Below, piece by piece: positions 24,977 to 36,486 of a DNA stretch of 64,000 nt. The first letter of the stretch is position 1. Every line of letters starts with the position of its first letter. The notes beneath the pieces were generated by a model. The model had not been told where the DNA came from. It searched no databases and saw nothing but the letters and a program-made list of their open reading frames with translations. The translations under genes and the position numbers were made by a program. Location: NCBI GenBank assembly GCA_904066235.2, contig CAJFCV020000004.1, positions 2,542,001-2,606,000 of the forward strand, in the 5' to 3' direction. Source of the DNA: Bursaphelenchus xylophilus. Taxonomy: Eukaryota > Nematoda > Chromadorea > Rhabditida > Aphelenchoididae.

Positions 24977-25124
24977 TCACGTTCTCATTCCGTCTAAACA
25001 AAGCTCGTTATTCGGCTTACCGGCACATTCGGCTTTTCGGGGCATGCCGAAGGGCATGACGCTGTTGCTGGCGACCAAATTCTCAACAATTCCCATTTTA
25101 GTTTGGGCCAAATGTGGCGGAAAA
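24977..25124 (-). CDS. Candidate terminal exon of a small Cys-containing peptide
   Basis: After a strong CTCTCTTGTTTCAG acceptor an open stretch runs to a TGA at 24979-24977. An internal ATG at 25096 would start a 39-residue product containing PFGMPRKAECAGKPNNELC and ending LDGMRT. Two cysteines bracket an eight-residue loop. The acceptor phase requires an upstream exon ending in phase 2, which I could not find. Alternatively the final AAC|GTGAGT could be a donor. I do not recognise the family, and opposite-strand frames overlap. A short secreted peptide is possible but unproven. Confidence 0.25.
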
Positions 25125-25244
25125 CTGAAACAAGAGAGCAGTTAGAGGCTGCAAATGACATTCCAGGAGATATAAAGCTACAGTGGCGGACCTGATTCAG
25201 ATGAAAACACTGTCTTCCAAAATTGTTTATCAAATTATATCGTT

Positions 25245-26525
25245 TAGTCATTTTTTGTGTTAATAAGTACTCAAAAATGTGGCAGAAATCGCCTCATTAG
25301 GCTGTTTTGGAAGAAAAACTTCGACATCTGGCCTAAAAATCGAACCTCCTATGGGTTTTGGCGGATCACTGGTCTGCTTGTTCTTCCTACAGCAGTGTTT
25401 TTTATTCGATTTGTCTCTAGAGAGGTCTGAGAATGTCTGAAGGGATTTTAAAAGTGAAAACCCTGTCTTCCGAGATTGTTTATCAAATTATTAGATTGTA
25501 AAAAAAGTTCTTGCGGTTTTTTAAATTTATTCGTATTTTTTTATAGGATAGCTCAATTCAAAAATGGAAAAAGGTATATAGTAGTAAATTTTAAGAGGAT
25601 TTTTTCTGTATATATGCTATTCTTATAAAAGTTATCAAACGTTACCATAAGTTACCATGAAAGTAACCTAAATATGTTAGTATATTTTAAACCAATTTTT
25701 TTACATATTTTTTTTGCGGCTTTATCCATTGTTGAAAATATTTTGATAAAATACATTATATTCTAACAAAAAACAAAAAAAGCCATATTTTTGGCAAAGC
25801 GTTAAAACGCTATCCCAAAAATTCAAATTTCAGCAAATTTTACAAATTGTGTCATATCTTTTTTTTAATAAGTCCAAAATAAAAAATTCTTTTTGCTTTC
25901 GATTAGTAACAACATTTTTAAGGTTTTCGTGACAAAAAGACATCAAAATCTTGAATTTTATTTTTTGGTAAAAAAATATATTGTTTTAGTCATTTTTTGT
26001 GTTGATTAGTCCGAAAATACAGTGACACGGACCTGATCCAGAGGCAAAAAGCGTACCATTTTGCATCCGGGAAGTATCAAAGAATGTCGCAAAATACCTC
26101 CTCTCCAAGTAAAAAACTCTGATTTCAAAAGCGCACCCTTCAAAACCGAGTTTTTTTAGTTGGAGGGGGAGGCAGTTTGCCACATTTTTTGATATTTCCC
26201 GGATGCAAATGATTCGTTTTTTGCCACTGGATCAGGTCCGTGTCACTGTATTTTCGGATTAAATAAAGCAAAAAATGAATAAAACAATATAATTTGATAA
26301 ACAATCTCGGAAGACAGGATTTTCGCTTTCCGAACCCCATCAGGCATTCTCAGACCTCTCTCGAGACAAACCGAATAAAAAACACTGCTGCAGGAAGAAC
26401 AAATAGACCAGTGATCCGCCAAACCCCAAAGGACATCTGATTTTTAGGCCAGATGTCGAAGTATTTCTTCAAAAACAGCCTAATGAGGAGATGTCTCCCC
26501 CTTTTTTGAGTACTTTCTGACACTA
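25245..26525. repeat. Inverted-repeat element split by a MITE
   Basis: Arms 25245-25500 and 26260-26525 are inverted copies (AACAATCTCGGAAGACAGG; GAGGTCTGAGAATG; AGACCAGTGATCCGCCAAA and complements). A single MITE end (CAGTGGCGGACCTGATTCAG, 25181-25205) abuts the left arm. The interior is very AT-rich and contains the MITE at 26020-26248. Confidence 0.75.
26020..26248. mobile_element. CAGTG-type MITE in a palindrome centre
   Basis: Ends CAGTGACACGGACCTGATCC and GGATCAGGTCCGTGTCACTG. Flanks are CCGAAAATA on the left and TATTTTCGG on the right, so removing it leaves the palindrome CCGAAAATATTTTCGG with a single TA at its centre. Confidence 0.85.
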
Positions 26526-28132
26526 AACCTCATTTGCTTATCAGTAAAATGTGATAAGACAACAAAAAACGAATAAATTTTAAAAATTTAGAGCTGGCTG
26601 GAAGATCATGTGAATTTGAACGAAATTTGAGAAAATTAGATCAAAACAGGTAGAAATTTAAGCTTTTTTGGCCGTAAAGATATACTAAATAGTCTTTTAG
26701 AGGTTTAAAACGTCGAATTACATCCAAATCGGCACAAATTTTGGAGCTATTCCTCAAAAATTTACATTGTTGTAGCTCAAAAATACCCCGAATGCTGTTA
26801 GGTCGCGACAAGTCAAGCAGAACGTCCTAAAAACGATCCCAAAACTTGAGCAACTGTTCAGAGACGCATTCCGTCCGAGAGTCGGCGGGTTCTAAGCCGC
26901 CTCCAATCGTCTTTCGAAGTGAGGCCCAAAGGACGTCAGAGATAAGTCTTGAGGCGAGAAAAGAACGACCCGAACGTGAATTTCATGAGGTCCCCAGGCC
27001 AGACGGGGAACAAAACAGAGAGAACTTGCTTGTCGGGTCAAAAGGAATTCGAAAAACGGCTTTCAGAGCGTTGAGATCGGGACTTTGTTGATATTGAACA
27101 TAGCAAGAAAAGATTGGTGTATATTTTTAAAACCAAATCCTTTTCTGCAGCAAAATCAAAGCCACCATGCAGAGCAACCCTTTACTCTATTGACAATCTT
27201 TATTTTCTCCCATAAACTAACAAATTGACAAAAGCATAGCGGATGTTATCCATGTGCTACCAACAAAATTTCAAAAACAAAAATAATCGAAAAGAAATCC
27301 AGTTCAAAGTATAAAATGCCGCTTCCTTGAAAAAATATCCCCTCGGCCGTTCTTTCTTCGCGTCTAGACTCATCTCCGAACAATTATACATGCCTCTCTT
27401 TTCCGAAGACAGATCTAAACTCAAAAGAAAAGGAAAACACATACCTCAATTACATTGTTAGTGAAGGAGATCGCCTGGAACCCATCAAACACGAAAATGC
27501 AGCCATAAACGCATTTTGGCCAGTTGACAAAATTTTCTCGAGAGAATTTCCAAAAATGGAAGCGAAGTGCCAAAAAACCAATAAAATCTGAGACATTTCG
27601 TTTTCCATCAACGAATTATGATTTTCAAACGAGAATCTCGTCGTCGGTGAGTGTTTTTGACCTGATCCGTGGATGAAATTACCTATAGGACGTCGAAAGC
27701 AACAGTATGTGTTGAGTTTTCTAGGAGATCATTTTTTAGGTAATAGAATTTCTGGTTTTTAGGTAATAAGTTTGTCTGTTACCTTCTGGTCTTCGGTTAC
27801 TTTGTTTTCACAGCGATTTACATGGTCTACCGGTTCTGAAAAAGCTTGATCATTGATCTGCATTACAAATTTTAAAACCATTCCTCAAATTTTGCAAAAA
27901 ATAAATAAATATTTTCTAAAATCCAATAATTGTTTGACATTTCGTTAGACATCGATTTCTGGAAAAAATATTTTTTCGTGTGACGTGTTCTACGTGTTCC
28001 TCTCGTTGGCTAGCCGGATTCGTAGTAAATTTCGGCTGACTAATCGTTGGAAAAGTACAACCTACACTTTATAATCCTTTTTATTTTTTTTGGAGGTTCA
28101 ACTCAAGCTTTTGACCAGTATCCTTGGCTATA
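26526..28132. other. Intergenic; inverted coding-like scraps
   Basis: A plus-strand frame at 26846-27091 (SLEARKERPE) and a minus-strand frame at 27257-27442 (SLDAKKERPR, preceded by NCSEM) are related, so a short stretch is present in inverse copies. 27462-27591 (plus) is a 43-codon open stretch after a TTAG acceptor, encoding GDRLEPIKHENAAINAFWP and ending at TGA, with AATAAA overlapping its end. 27618-27646 could be a nine-codon first exon (MIFKRESRR) with a GTGAGT donor. None could be joined into a gene. 27650-28132 is the upstream region of nbet-1. Confidence 0.3.
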
Positions 28133-28936
28133 ATGTCGTATCGCCCAGGTAAAGGTACAGAGATAGACTTTTTGTCCGTTTATTTATAATTTTATCGTGT
28201 TTTAGGCTCTACTGGATATGATAATCATGGTCAATTCCTTGAACAACAAAATGACCAGCTGACAGAGGACCTTCATTCCAAGGTCCAGCAATTGAAAAGG
28301 GTAACAATAGCAATTGGAGACGATGTGCGAGAGCAAAATAGGCTTCTTAGTTCTATGGTAAGTTTTTGGCTTGGCTTTTGAGGTTTAGGTGATGGATGGA
28401 AAAATGAGATATTAATTTTGGTTGTCCTTGCAAGAATTTGTAAAGACGATCGGGGTTGTCCTTCAAAAGACCTCTAACTTGCCAAATTTGGTACAGAGTT
28501 GCTTCATGTGGTTTACAATCGATGTATTATGTCTAGGCTTGATCAGAGTTTCGTAAATTTTGTTATGGCCTATTTTTGATATTGTTCATAACAGTTGATT
28601 CAAAAAATATACAGCCAGCCGTTTTCGAGGTTTGAAACACACAGAGTACGTTTAATGTGCCCTATAACTGTTTATAATTGAAATTTACCTCTCTTACTGT
28701 TCCTTTTCAGGAGGGCGACTTTGATCTTTCCAACACACTTCTCGGACAAACGATGAAGAAACTAGGATTGGTGTCACGTGCCGGTGGTAAGTAGTTTCTT
28801 CATTGTTTTTTTCATTTTTAGAATACAAAGTTCATCATTTTGACCTTACCAAATTTTAGGTAACAGAGTTCTATGTTATCTGGTTCTCTTCGCCTTCTTC
28901 GTGTTCCTTGTGGTCTACTACTTGGCACGAGGGTAG
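28133..28936 (+). CDS. nbet-1: BET1-like SNARE (Qc), ER-to-Golgi transport
   Basis: Small tail-anchored SNARE of COPII-vesicle fusion with the cis-Golgi. Exons 28133-28148, 28206-28357, 28711-28786 and 28860-28936 join in phase to 106 residues, the usual size for BET1. It starts MSYRPG, then FLEQQNDQLTEDLHSKVQQL enters the SNARE coiled coil (about residues 15-75, with heptad leucines and GDDVREQNRLL). It ends with a single hydrophobic anchor, VLCYLVLFAFFVFLVVYYLA, and the lumenal tail RG, as expected for a tail-anchored protein. The first exon has two donors six bases apart in the same phase. The gene is convergent with the CHK-kinase-like gene: stop codons are 190 bases apart, with back-to-back polyadenylation signals. 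Confidence 0.95.
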
Positions 28937-29074
28937 ATTGACCAAGAATTGGCGTATTTAGCTTTCAACATATCTGATTAAATTATTATCCTTGTACATA
29001 TAGTTTGTTGTTGGCATAGTCTTTTATTTGGAGTAGTCGGATAAATATGATATTTTTGAAGCTATATCTGTTGT

Positions 29075-29090
29075 TTTATTTACAAATAAA
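29075..29090. terminator. Back-to-back polyadenylation signals
   Basis: AATAAA on the plus strand at 29085-29090 (after nbet-1), and AATAAA on the minus strand at 29080-29075 (after the kinase-like gene). The two 3' ends are likely to abut or overlap. Confidence 0.5.
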
Positions 29091-29126
29091 ACAATATTAA
29101 GCTCTTAGTTACAATTAATTTCTATT

Positions 29127-32100
29127 TTACATGGTTCCAATTTCTTTGGCACAATCTCTGGCATAGAAAAAGGCGGCTTTCATCCTTCTCAACACCCCCT
29201 TTCTAATCTTCTCATCGTCTGTGTTGCTGACCAGCACTGGCAGTACCACGAGGCAGAAGAGGAACTCGTTCGGGAATTCGTATCGGAACATGGCTTTGCA
29301 CTGAAAATCCAAGACAATATGAGATTTTTCGGAAATATCTAGTCGAAACAAAAAGTCCTGATAATTTTGCATGGAACTGGGACGATTGGGGAACCCGAAA
29401 AGTATTATTTTTCTTCGATGCAAGCGTCGAAATTAGGATAATCGAGGGTTCTGATTTCGAAAATGACATTAATTTTTTTTTGATCTTTACTTTTTTCCTT
29501 ATTGTTAGGTAGTACTGTAAAGCAGTCATTTTTTCAATTTTTTAATGAATACTCGATTTGGGGGTTTTCGATGGTGCTGTTTTCAAATCAGAAAAAATGA
29601 ATAAGATTTTCGAAATAAGCGTGGTCGAAACCCAAGCCCTTTTTTCACAAGTTTTGCAACGTTGTTCCAAAATGTGCAAAACCGCACGATGCAAAATTAT
29701 CAGGACTTTTTGTCTCCATAGCCGGATTTTGGGAAGCCAAGAAACTCTTGCCATTCCATCCGGAATTTCGTCATACTTTTGAGAATTCTTGGAAAATCCG
29801 AATTTTCTTTAAAACCGGGCAGGCCCGAGCCTGAAAATCAAAGCCCGAGGGCGGGCGGAAAATTTTTGGAAAGCCATGTCTACAGTGGTGGACCTGACCC
29901 AGTGGCAAAAAACGCACAATTTTTCATCCGGGAAGTATCAAAAATGCAGCAAAATACCTCCCTCCCCAACTAAAAAAACTCCGTTTTGAAGGGCGGGCCT
30001 AGACATGGCTGGGGGGCCGGGCCGGGCCGAAAATCGCGGCCCGGCCCGGCACGTCAAGAAATCTCGGGCATTGCAAAGGTTCTCACAGCGAAAAAAAAAT
30101 CATAAAATCTGTCATCCAAATCGCACATAACAACAATGTTTAACCTAATTTTTTTTATGGGAACTCTAGAGAGTACTGGTAGTCGTATACAACTGTTTTT
30201 TATACCGCTGGCACATTCTAAATGGGTGTCATCGTGACGCATTTTCTGAACACGGTTCAAGCTAGGCTAAAAATAGTGCAAATTTCATGGCCGAATATCA
30301 AAAAAACTGTCCCATCAACCGGGACGAGACCGGTGTAGATACTCGAAGAACAGTTTAAGGATTTTTTTGACGTAGAGCCTATACCCCCATCCAGTGCTCT
30401 CTGACTCGGTATCGTCGATACAAACTTTTATTTAGACGCTGTATTCTTCGCCTTGGAAGACTATCAAAACACTATGATTATGGGTATATTTTGGTTCTAT
30501 TAGCTTAAGCAACTCTCGAGCTTTCTATTGGTACCAATATCTTGTGATTTACTATTAATCTTTATGTCAAAATATTGCAAACCATTTGGACAAAAACGAA
30601 TTTGCACAGGTCAGAATGCCAAAAAAAATTCTAGGCTTTTTCATTGGACGCCCGTTTTTCTTTTATTTTTTCTTGACGTGCCCGGGGGCCGGAAGAGGTC
30701 GGCCCGGCCCCGGCCCCCTTCAAATTTTTTCGGCCCGGCCCACTAGCCATGTCTAGGCGGGCTTTTTCCATCACAAAAAGAGCGGTTTTGAAATCGGAAT
30801 TTTTTCACTTGGAAAGGGAGGTATTTTACCACATTTTTTGATACTTTCCGGATGCAAAATGGTACGTTTTTTGCCACTGGATCAGGTCCGCCACTGTAAA
30901 GGGGCTCAATTAAAAAGTGAGATTTTTTATATGACCTGAGGGTCTTGAGGATTTAAATTCCCTCACAAAAAGCCTTTCCTAGAAATCTCCTTACCGTTTC
31001 ATAGTCGTAAGGAACTTTTCTCCCTCTTATGTTCATACTCTCCTCCATAGTCTTATAATACAGTTTCAATAAGTGCTCCAGATGCTCCTCAATGACTTCG
31101 TAGCTAGCCGAAGTCACCAAAAATCTCGACAAATCGGATAAACCCGTTCCAATTTTTGTCAGTTGCCAGTCAAATAAAGTAAAAAGTTTTTCGCCACAAG
31201 ACCCATCCAATTTCCTCTCGAAGAACATGTTGTTGGCCCAGCAATCGCCATGCGCCATGATCGGGGCTATCTCGAACAGGGAATGGGCATCGTTTATAGG
31301 GGTACGATGGCCATCAGATAGCTGCATAATCTCGTCACGATGCTCTTCGAAGAATGGATCCATTTGAAAGGGGTTTTCATTCACTTTGTAATCGATTTGA
31401 TTCTCATTCATCTCCTGCAGTTGGCGGATGAGATCAGGCGTGAGGAAACAGCAAGTGAAAGCGTGGAATTTGGCCAAGGTCTTCATCACTTCTTCGCACT
31501 AAAATTTAGATTATTTATGTATACAGCGAAGGGCCTGATCCAGTGGCGAAAAACGTACCATTTTGCATCCGGGAAGTATCAAAAATATGGCAAAATGCTT
31601 CCCTCTCCATGCGGAAAAACTCCAATTTCAAAAGCGCGCCCGCTCTTTAAAGATTTTTAACTTGGAGAAGGAAGCATTTTGCCACATTTTTGATACTTCC
31701 CGGATGTAAAATGGCACGTTTTTTGCCACTGGATCAGGTCTGTCACTGTAATTCAGGCTCACCATTTTCAAGTCCAAGCCTTTTAAAACGTCAGGGAGAA
31801 CTCCAAGATGTCCAACGTCTTCGGCAAGTATCCTGCCATGAACCCTCTTTGCTCGATCGCTTTTAATGAAATCGTACATCTTTGGGAAGTAGAGAACATC
31901 ACAATGACGGGCAAAGCTGGTGTAAAATTCGATTTCTTGGTTGTGAAAGAAGAGAAGAGATTCTTCGAAGACATCAAAGTCCTGGAAATGATGACATAAA
32001 TCAATGGCCAACCCATTTTTATTTTTTTAGGGTAGGTAGCATTAACAATTCGTGGAACGTCATAGTGGCAGGTTTTTCATTATTGACTTAAAATGCAAAA

Positions 32101-33030
32101 TTCGCTTATTTTTAGTGTTGTACCCGCTTAAAAATTGAGTTGATTTTTCCCTTTTAAATTTTCTGCGAATCCCCTCGGCTTCTCCCATACTAGTCCGTTC
32201 CTAGAGTCGCTGGAGTGATTTTTACACTGTGCGGAAAAGGTCAGGTTGCGAGCGACAGCCCTAAAAAGAATATGCAAAAACCAAGAAACTGCTCAGTGCA
32301 AGGTGAACGCATTAAAAAATTGTGGGGTTTCGCTAAAGAACTGAATTTTTCAGAATTTTGTAATCCAAGAAATGTCATGCATTTAAACCCTCTGGCCCAC
32401 AGGTCATATAAAAAAAATTTAATTGAATCCCTCTGCAATGGCGGACTTGATCCAGTGGCAGAAAACGTTCCATTTCGCATCCAGGAAGTATTAAAAATGT
32501 GGCAAAATACCTCCATTTCCAGGTGAAAAACTCCGATTTCAAAAGCGCGCCCGCTCTTTTTGTGAGGGAAACGGCGCGCCGAAGTTTTTCCATTTGGAGA
32601 GGGAAGCGTTTTGCCACATTTTTGATACTTCTCGGATGCGAAATGGTACGTTTTTTTGCCACTGGATCAGGACCGCAACTGTAGTGAACGGACTAGTAAC
32701 TTTCCCTTTCCCTCTTGTAAAAAGTCGAATGTTGAAGGCCAAAGATTTATACAAATCTCAGCTCACCTCTCCCTCCTTGAACTGCGCCATCCGCGCCATT
32801 GTTGGAACTTTTAAAATTGCATTAAAAACTTGTTCTTTTCCGCCAAAAAAGAACTTGACTCTCAGTACATTCGACAGGAAACCGGCTCCAGAAATGGGCT
32901 CAGCGACAGCTGAGATGATATCGTATTTACTGATGAGTTGATCCCATCGCTTATCCTTGCCATGCAGGCTGTCGACAATCCAGCGGTAGGGAACGTCCGT
33001 GGGGAAGACGATCGTATCCAGGTCGAACAT
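29127..33030 (-). CDS. CHK/DUF1679 kinase-like protein, copy A
   Basis: Member of the nematode CHK-kinase-like family (DUF1679, related to choline/aminoglycoside phosphotransferases). Natural substrates of the worm family are mostly unknown. Exons 33030-32767 (264 nt), 31981-31763 (219), 31498-30995 (504) and 29300-29127 (174) all join in phase 0 to give 386 residues. The catalytic loop is APIMAHGDCWANNMFFE (HGD near residue 244), and the metal-binding segment is FDWQ near residue 270, followed by GTGLSDLSRFL. The N-lobe has AVAEPISGAGFLSNVLRVKF and AILKVP, where the lysine would bind nucleotide. A nearly identical gene lies just upstream (34789-36486). Introns of this copy hold MITEs that the other copy lacks. 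No signal peptide or membrane helix. Confidence 0.92.
29883..30896. mobile_element. MITE interrupted by a GGCCGGGCC element
   Basis: CAGTGGTGGACCTGACCC at the left and GGATCAGGTCCGCCACTG at the right, flanked by TA: a CAGTGGCGG-type MITE. It is split by an insert at about 30000-30757 that begins CTAGACATGGC, GGGGGGCCGGGCCGGGCC and ends GGCCCGGCCC, GCCATGTCTAG, so the insert has its own inverted ends. It lies in the last intron of the kinase-like gene A. Confidence 0.8.
30000..30757. mobile_element. GC-rich-ended element (GGCCGGGCC family)
   Basis: Ends are inverse copies (CTAGACATGGC then GGGCCGGGCC repeats). The ~650-bp interior is AT-rich and includes a piece related to the 45.6-kb foldback (ATGGGTGTCATCGTGACGC). 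Related GC modules are at 11.56, 17.14-17.28, 37.75-37.85 and 38.08-38.13 kb. Confidence 0.65.
31524..31748. mobile_element. CAGTG-type MITE in kinase-like gene A intron 2
   Basis: Foldback unit with degenerate left end CAGCGAAGGGCCTGATCC and right end GGATCAGGTCTGTCACTG, TA on both sides. The corresponding intron of copy B (35546-35510, 37 bases) has no insertion. Confidence 0.85.
32436..32681. mobile_element. CAGTG-type MITE in kinase-like gene A intron 1
   Basis: Ends CAATGGCGGACTTGATCC and GGATCAGGACCGCAACTG, with inverse-copy halves as in the family. Confidence 0.75.
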
Positions 33031-34788
33031 TTTTTATCAAAACTTACAACAGTCTATAAAGAAAATACAAGATATTTTTGATGCCAAAAATGATAGTAAC
33101 AATCAACGCCAGAGTAAAGTTAAACTTCACAAAAAAGGATGACAAAATTTCGTCAGTTTTACGTTAGGGTTGCACTTGTTGTTTTGATGAGGGTCAAAAG
33201 TGGCAATATTACAGTTTGTAAAGGTGAATCCATTAACAAAAAGTGCAATAAAGTAGAAAAAACAAAATTTTTTGTTTTGATTAGTCTTTAAAAAAGATAC
33301 AGTAGGCTCATGGAGAACAAATGGCAAAGAAGCAAGAAGACATTCGTTTGGGGTTTGTTCTGCGGACGATCATAAGCCTAAAATTGACTCTTGAGACCTC
33401 TGAAATTGTTCGTTATAGAAAAAATTCAGCGTAAAGTATCCTAGGACCCGGTCAATCTTATAATTTCTACAAACAAACCCTTTTCCTAGCCTTGTCTGTA
33501 AAATAATGAACCCTTTTTTAACCCTGGTTGAACCCTGCATTCCGAAATCCCCCTGCTGCCCAGGTCAAGGGTCCAACCCTAATGTAATAGTCTTGCAATG
33601 CGAAACAATATTACAGCGCTGCTTTAAATACTGTTCACAGATCACTGAGGGCAGACCACATGTATTAAAAATGATGACTTTGTAATGGGTTTAAAAAGTA
33701 GAGTGACTGCGCAAAAATGCCGGTAGATTGATGACTGTCGTCGCATCCTTTTGCTTATGGCTTGTGACTTCCCTGCTGAGACTCTCAACCACGTTGCAAG
33801 CGGTGTTGAACCCAATGATCATGATGAAGTGGCACGTCTTCTGAGAAACCCCCCGTATAACAAAACCTCCACAGCGAGTAATTTCAGAGTCTAGAGAGTC
33901 AATTTTAAGAGCTCATCTAAAGCTGACAAACCCAATGTAACAAAGAAGTTTTTTGGTCTTGTGATTTGTTGCACAGAGGTTTGACTGTTGTTGGAGAAAA
34001 CGTAGTTTTTGAAAAGTGTAAACCGGAGATCCTTGCAATTCAGCTTGACTATCTCGTGGTGCGCTGCTTTTGAGGGCGCGATGACCTTTTTTATGCTACA
34101 GATCGCGTCAAGTTGTTGTTGTATGATGCACGGGAGAGGCTAAGAGAAGGCTTAGTAGAAATAACAAGATTGTTTGGATCCTAGGATATCTTAATCTAGA
34201 TAAAAGTGACATATCTTTGTTTTTTGCCGCACATTTTGGTCTTAGATATGTTACAATAACTGAGGGTAAAGAAAGCTAACGTCAGTAATAGATAAAATTA
34301 GAAAAAGCGGATATAATACAAATCTTTGCAAAGTCTTCGCCGAGCGTCCGCTGACCATCTAGCGGCTTTGTCAGGCCTCGTAGGCACTTGCTACAGCCCT
34401 TTTTTGGGTATCCACCTGCCCTACGCTTTGTATCGATTGGTGGTCAACCAGAAAAGTCGGGACGCGACTTTGAGTTCCTAGATTTCCCTGCTGACCAACG
34501 TCGGCCCTCACGTCCAACTTCTCTTTCGCAGACCAAAATCTCAGCAGAAACATCAATAAAAACACCTAGCGACTTCTCGACAGAGCGTCGTGAACTCGAG
34601 TGACCGGGTATACAAAAAAATCGTTTTCTTCCACAGCGATAGGTGCTTTATAGTTTGTGCAACATTTCAACGAGATACCTTTTACAAATTTACGCCAAAA
34701 AGTGGGTTAAGTAAAAAAATTTGTGATGCTTTACTAGGTAATGATGACGTTTTATATATTATACTTATGATTACATGAAATCCACATT
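33031..34788. other. Between the kinase-like genes: duplicated flank and repeat
   Basis: 33070-33360 resembles the upstream flank of copy B (ACAAAAAAGGATGACAAAAT, ATCAACGCCAGAG). 33590-33790 matches 38240-38440 (TTACAGCGCTGCTTTAA; AGAGTGACTGCGCAAAAA), so the tandem duplication includes upstream DNA. 34130-34480 is a single arm of the 9.5-10.7 kb repeat family. No gene seen. Confidence 0.6.
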
Positions 34789-36486
34789 TTACAACGTTCC
34801 AATTTCTTTGGCACAATCTCTGGCATAGAAAAAGGCGGCTTTCATCCTTCTCAACACCCCTTTTCTAATCTTCTCATCGTCTGTTTTATTGACCAGCAAT
34901 GGTAGTACTAGCGCACAGAAGAGGAACTCATTCGGGAATTCGTAACGGAACATGGCTTTGCACTAAAAATGCAAGAAAATATGAGATTTTAGGAAACATC
35001 CTCACCTTTTCATAGTCATAAGGAACTTTTCTCCCTTTTTTGTTCATACTCTCCTCCATAGTCTTATAATACAGCTTCAATAAGTGCTCCAGATGCTCCT
35101 CAATGACTTCGTAACTAGCTGAAGTCGCCAAAAATCTCGACAGATCGCACAAGCCTGTCCCAATTTTTGAGACTTGCCAATCGAACAAAGTAAAGAGTTT
35201 CTCGCCACAAGAGCCATCCACATTCTTCTCAAAGAACATGTTGTTGGCCCAGCAATCGCCGTGCGCCATCATTGGCGGCACGCCGAACTTGAAATGGGCA
35301 TTCGCCACCGGCCATTGATGAGCTTCCGAGATTTGGAGAATCTCCTCGCGATGCTCTTCGAAGAAGGGATCCAATTCGAAGAGATACTCGCGGACCTTGT
35401 ACTCGCATTGTTTGTCATTCAGCTGCTGCATGCGTAGAATGAGGTCCGTGGTGAGGAAGCAACAAGTGAAAGCGTGGAATTTAGCCAATGTTTTTATCAC
35501 TTCTTCACACTAAGATTTAGGGTATTTATGCATAATTTAGACTTACCATTTTCAAGTTCAAGCCTTTTAAAACATCAGGGAGAACGCCAAGATGTCCCAC
35601 GTCTTCTGCCAAAATCCTTCCATGGATCCGTTTTGATCCATCGCTTTTTATGTAACCATACATCTTTGGGAAGTAGATAACATCACAATGACGGGCGAAG
35701 CTGGTGTAAAATTCGATTTCTTGGTTGTGGAAGCAGAGAAGAGATTCCTCAAAGGCATTGAACTCCTGGAAATGATGACTAGTTAGCATGTATTTATATA
35801 GACACTCTGACGACTCTGAAAACTTCGAAAGCGACTTTTATATTTCTTTTGATAGCTGTACAATATTTACATACTATGTGGCCATGGCTTCTCGATCGCT
35901 CGGTTATTCCTTGAGGCCTAGGATATCTCAAAGTCTTGGCCGAGCAAGGCTAACAGGGGAAGTATATCTCAAGTATTTTGATCAAACTTATCACAAATGC
36001 AGAATAACTCTTTACAAGGAAAAGATACAGTAAAAAAATTCTCTCTGACCGCTCTCCACGTTTCGCGTGCTCATTCGACCGCAAAAGCCGCTGAATCTCG
36101 CGGCTGCCCTTGCAAAGCGAGAGCTAAAATTTTGAGGTGTTGATATGTAATCTGCAAAAGTTCAATACTGTATTATTGCCATGTCTAGCATTGACGTCAA
36201 GAATATAATATCTTTTACTTACTTCTTCCTCCTTGAACTTCCCAATTTGTGCCATTGTGGGTACTTTCAAAATTGCACTGAAAACTTGTTCTTTTCCGCT
36301 GAAGAAGAACTTCACTCGCAACACATTGGACAGGAAACCGGCTCCAGAAATTGGCTCAGCCACAGCTGAAGTGATATCGTATTTCTTGTTCAGTTCATCC
36401 CATCGCTTATTCTTGCCATGCAGACTGTCGACAATCCAGCGGTAGGAGACGTCCGTGGGGAAAACAATCGTGTCCAGGTCAAACAT
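34789..36486 (-). CDS. CHK/DUF1679 kinase-like protein, copy B
   Basis: Paralogue of the gene at 29127-33030 with the same exon lengths: 36486-36223 (264), 35765-35547 (219), 35509-35006 (504), 34962-34789 (174), giving 386 residues, all in phase 0. Catalytic features are intact: MAHGDCWANNMFFE, FDWQVSKIGTGLCDLSRFL and the N-lobe AVAEPISGAGFLSNVLRVKF. The two proteins differ mainly around residues 185-240. Introns 2 to 4 are near the minimum nematode length, unlike copy A, whose introns have been enlarged by MITEs. Function within the family is unknown. The copy looks complete and under constraint, not a pseudogene. Confidence 0.92.

Noticed and set aside
30953..31489. Single-exon reading of the kinase-like gene A from the ATG at 31489
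   Set aside because: The catalytic exon begins with CEEV right after a TTTTAG acceptor and joins two upstream exons in phase; copy B has the same structure.
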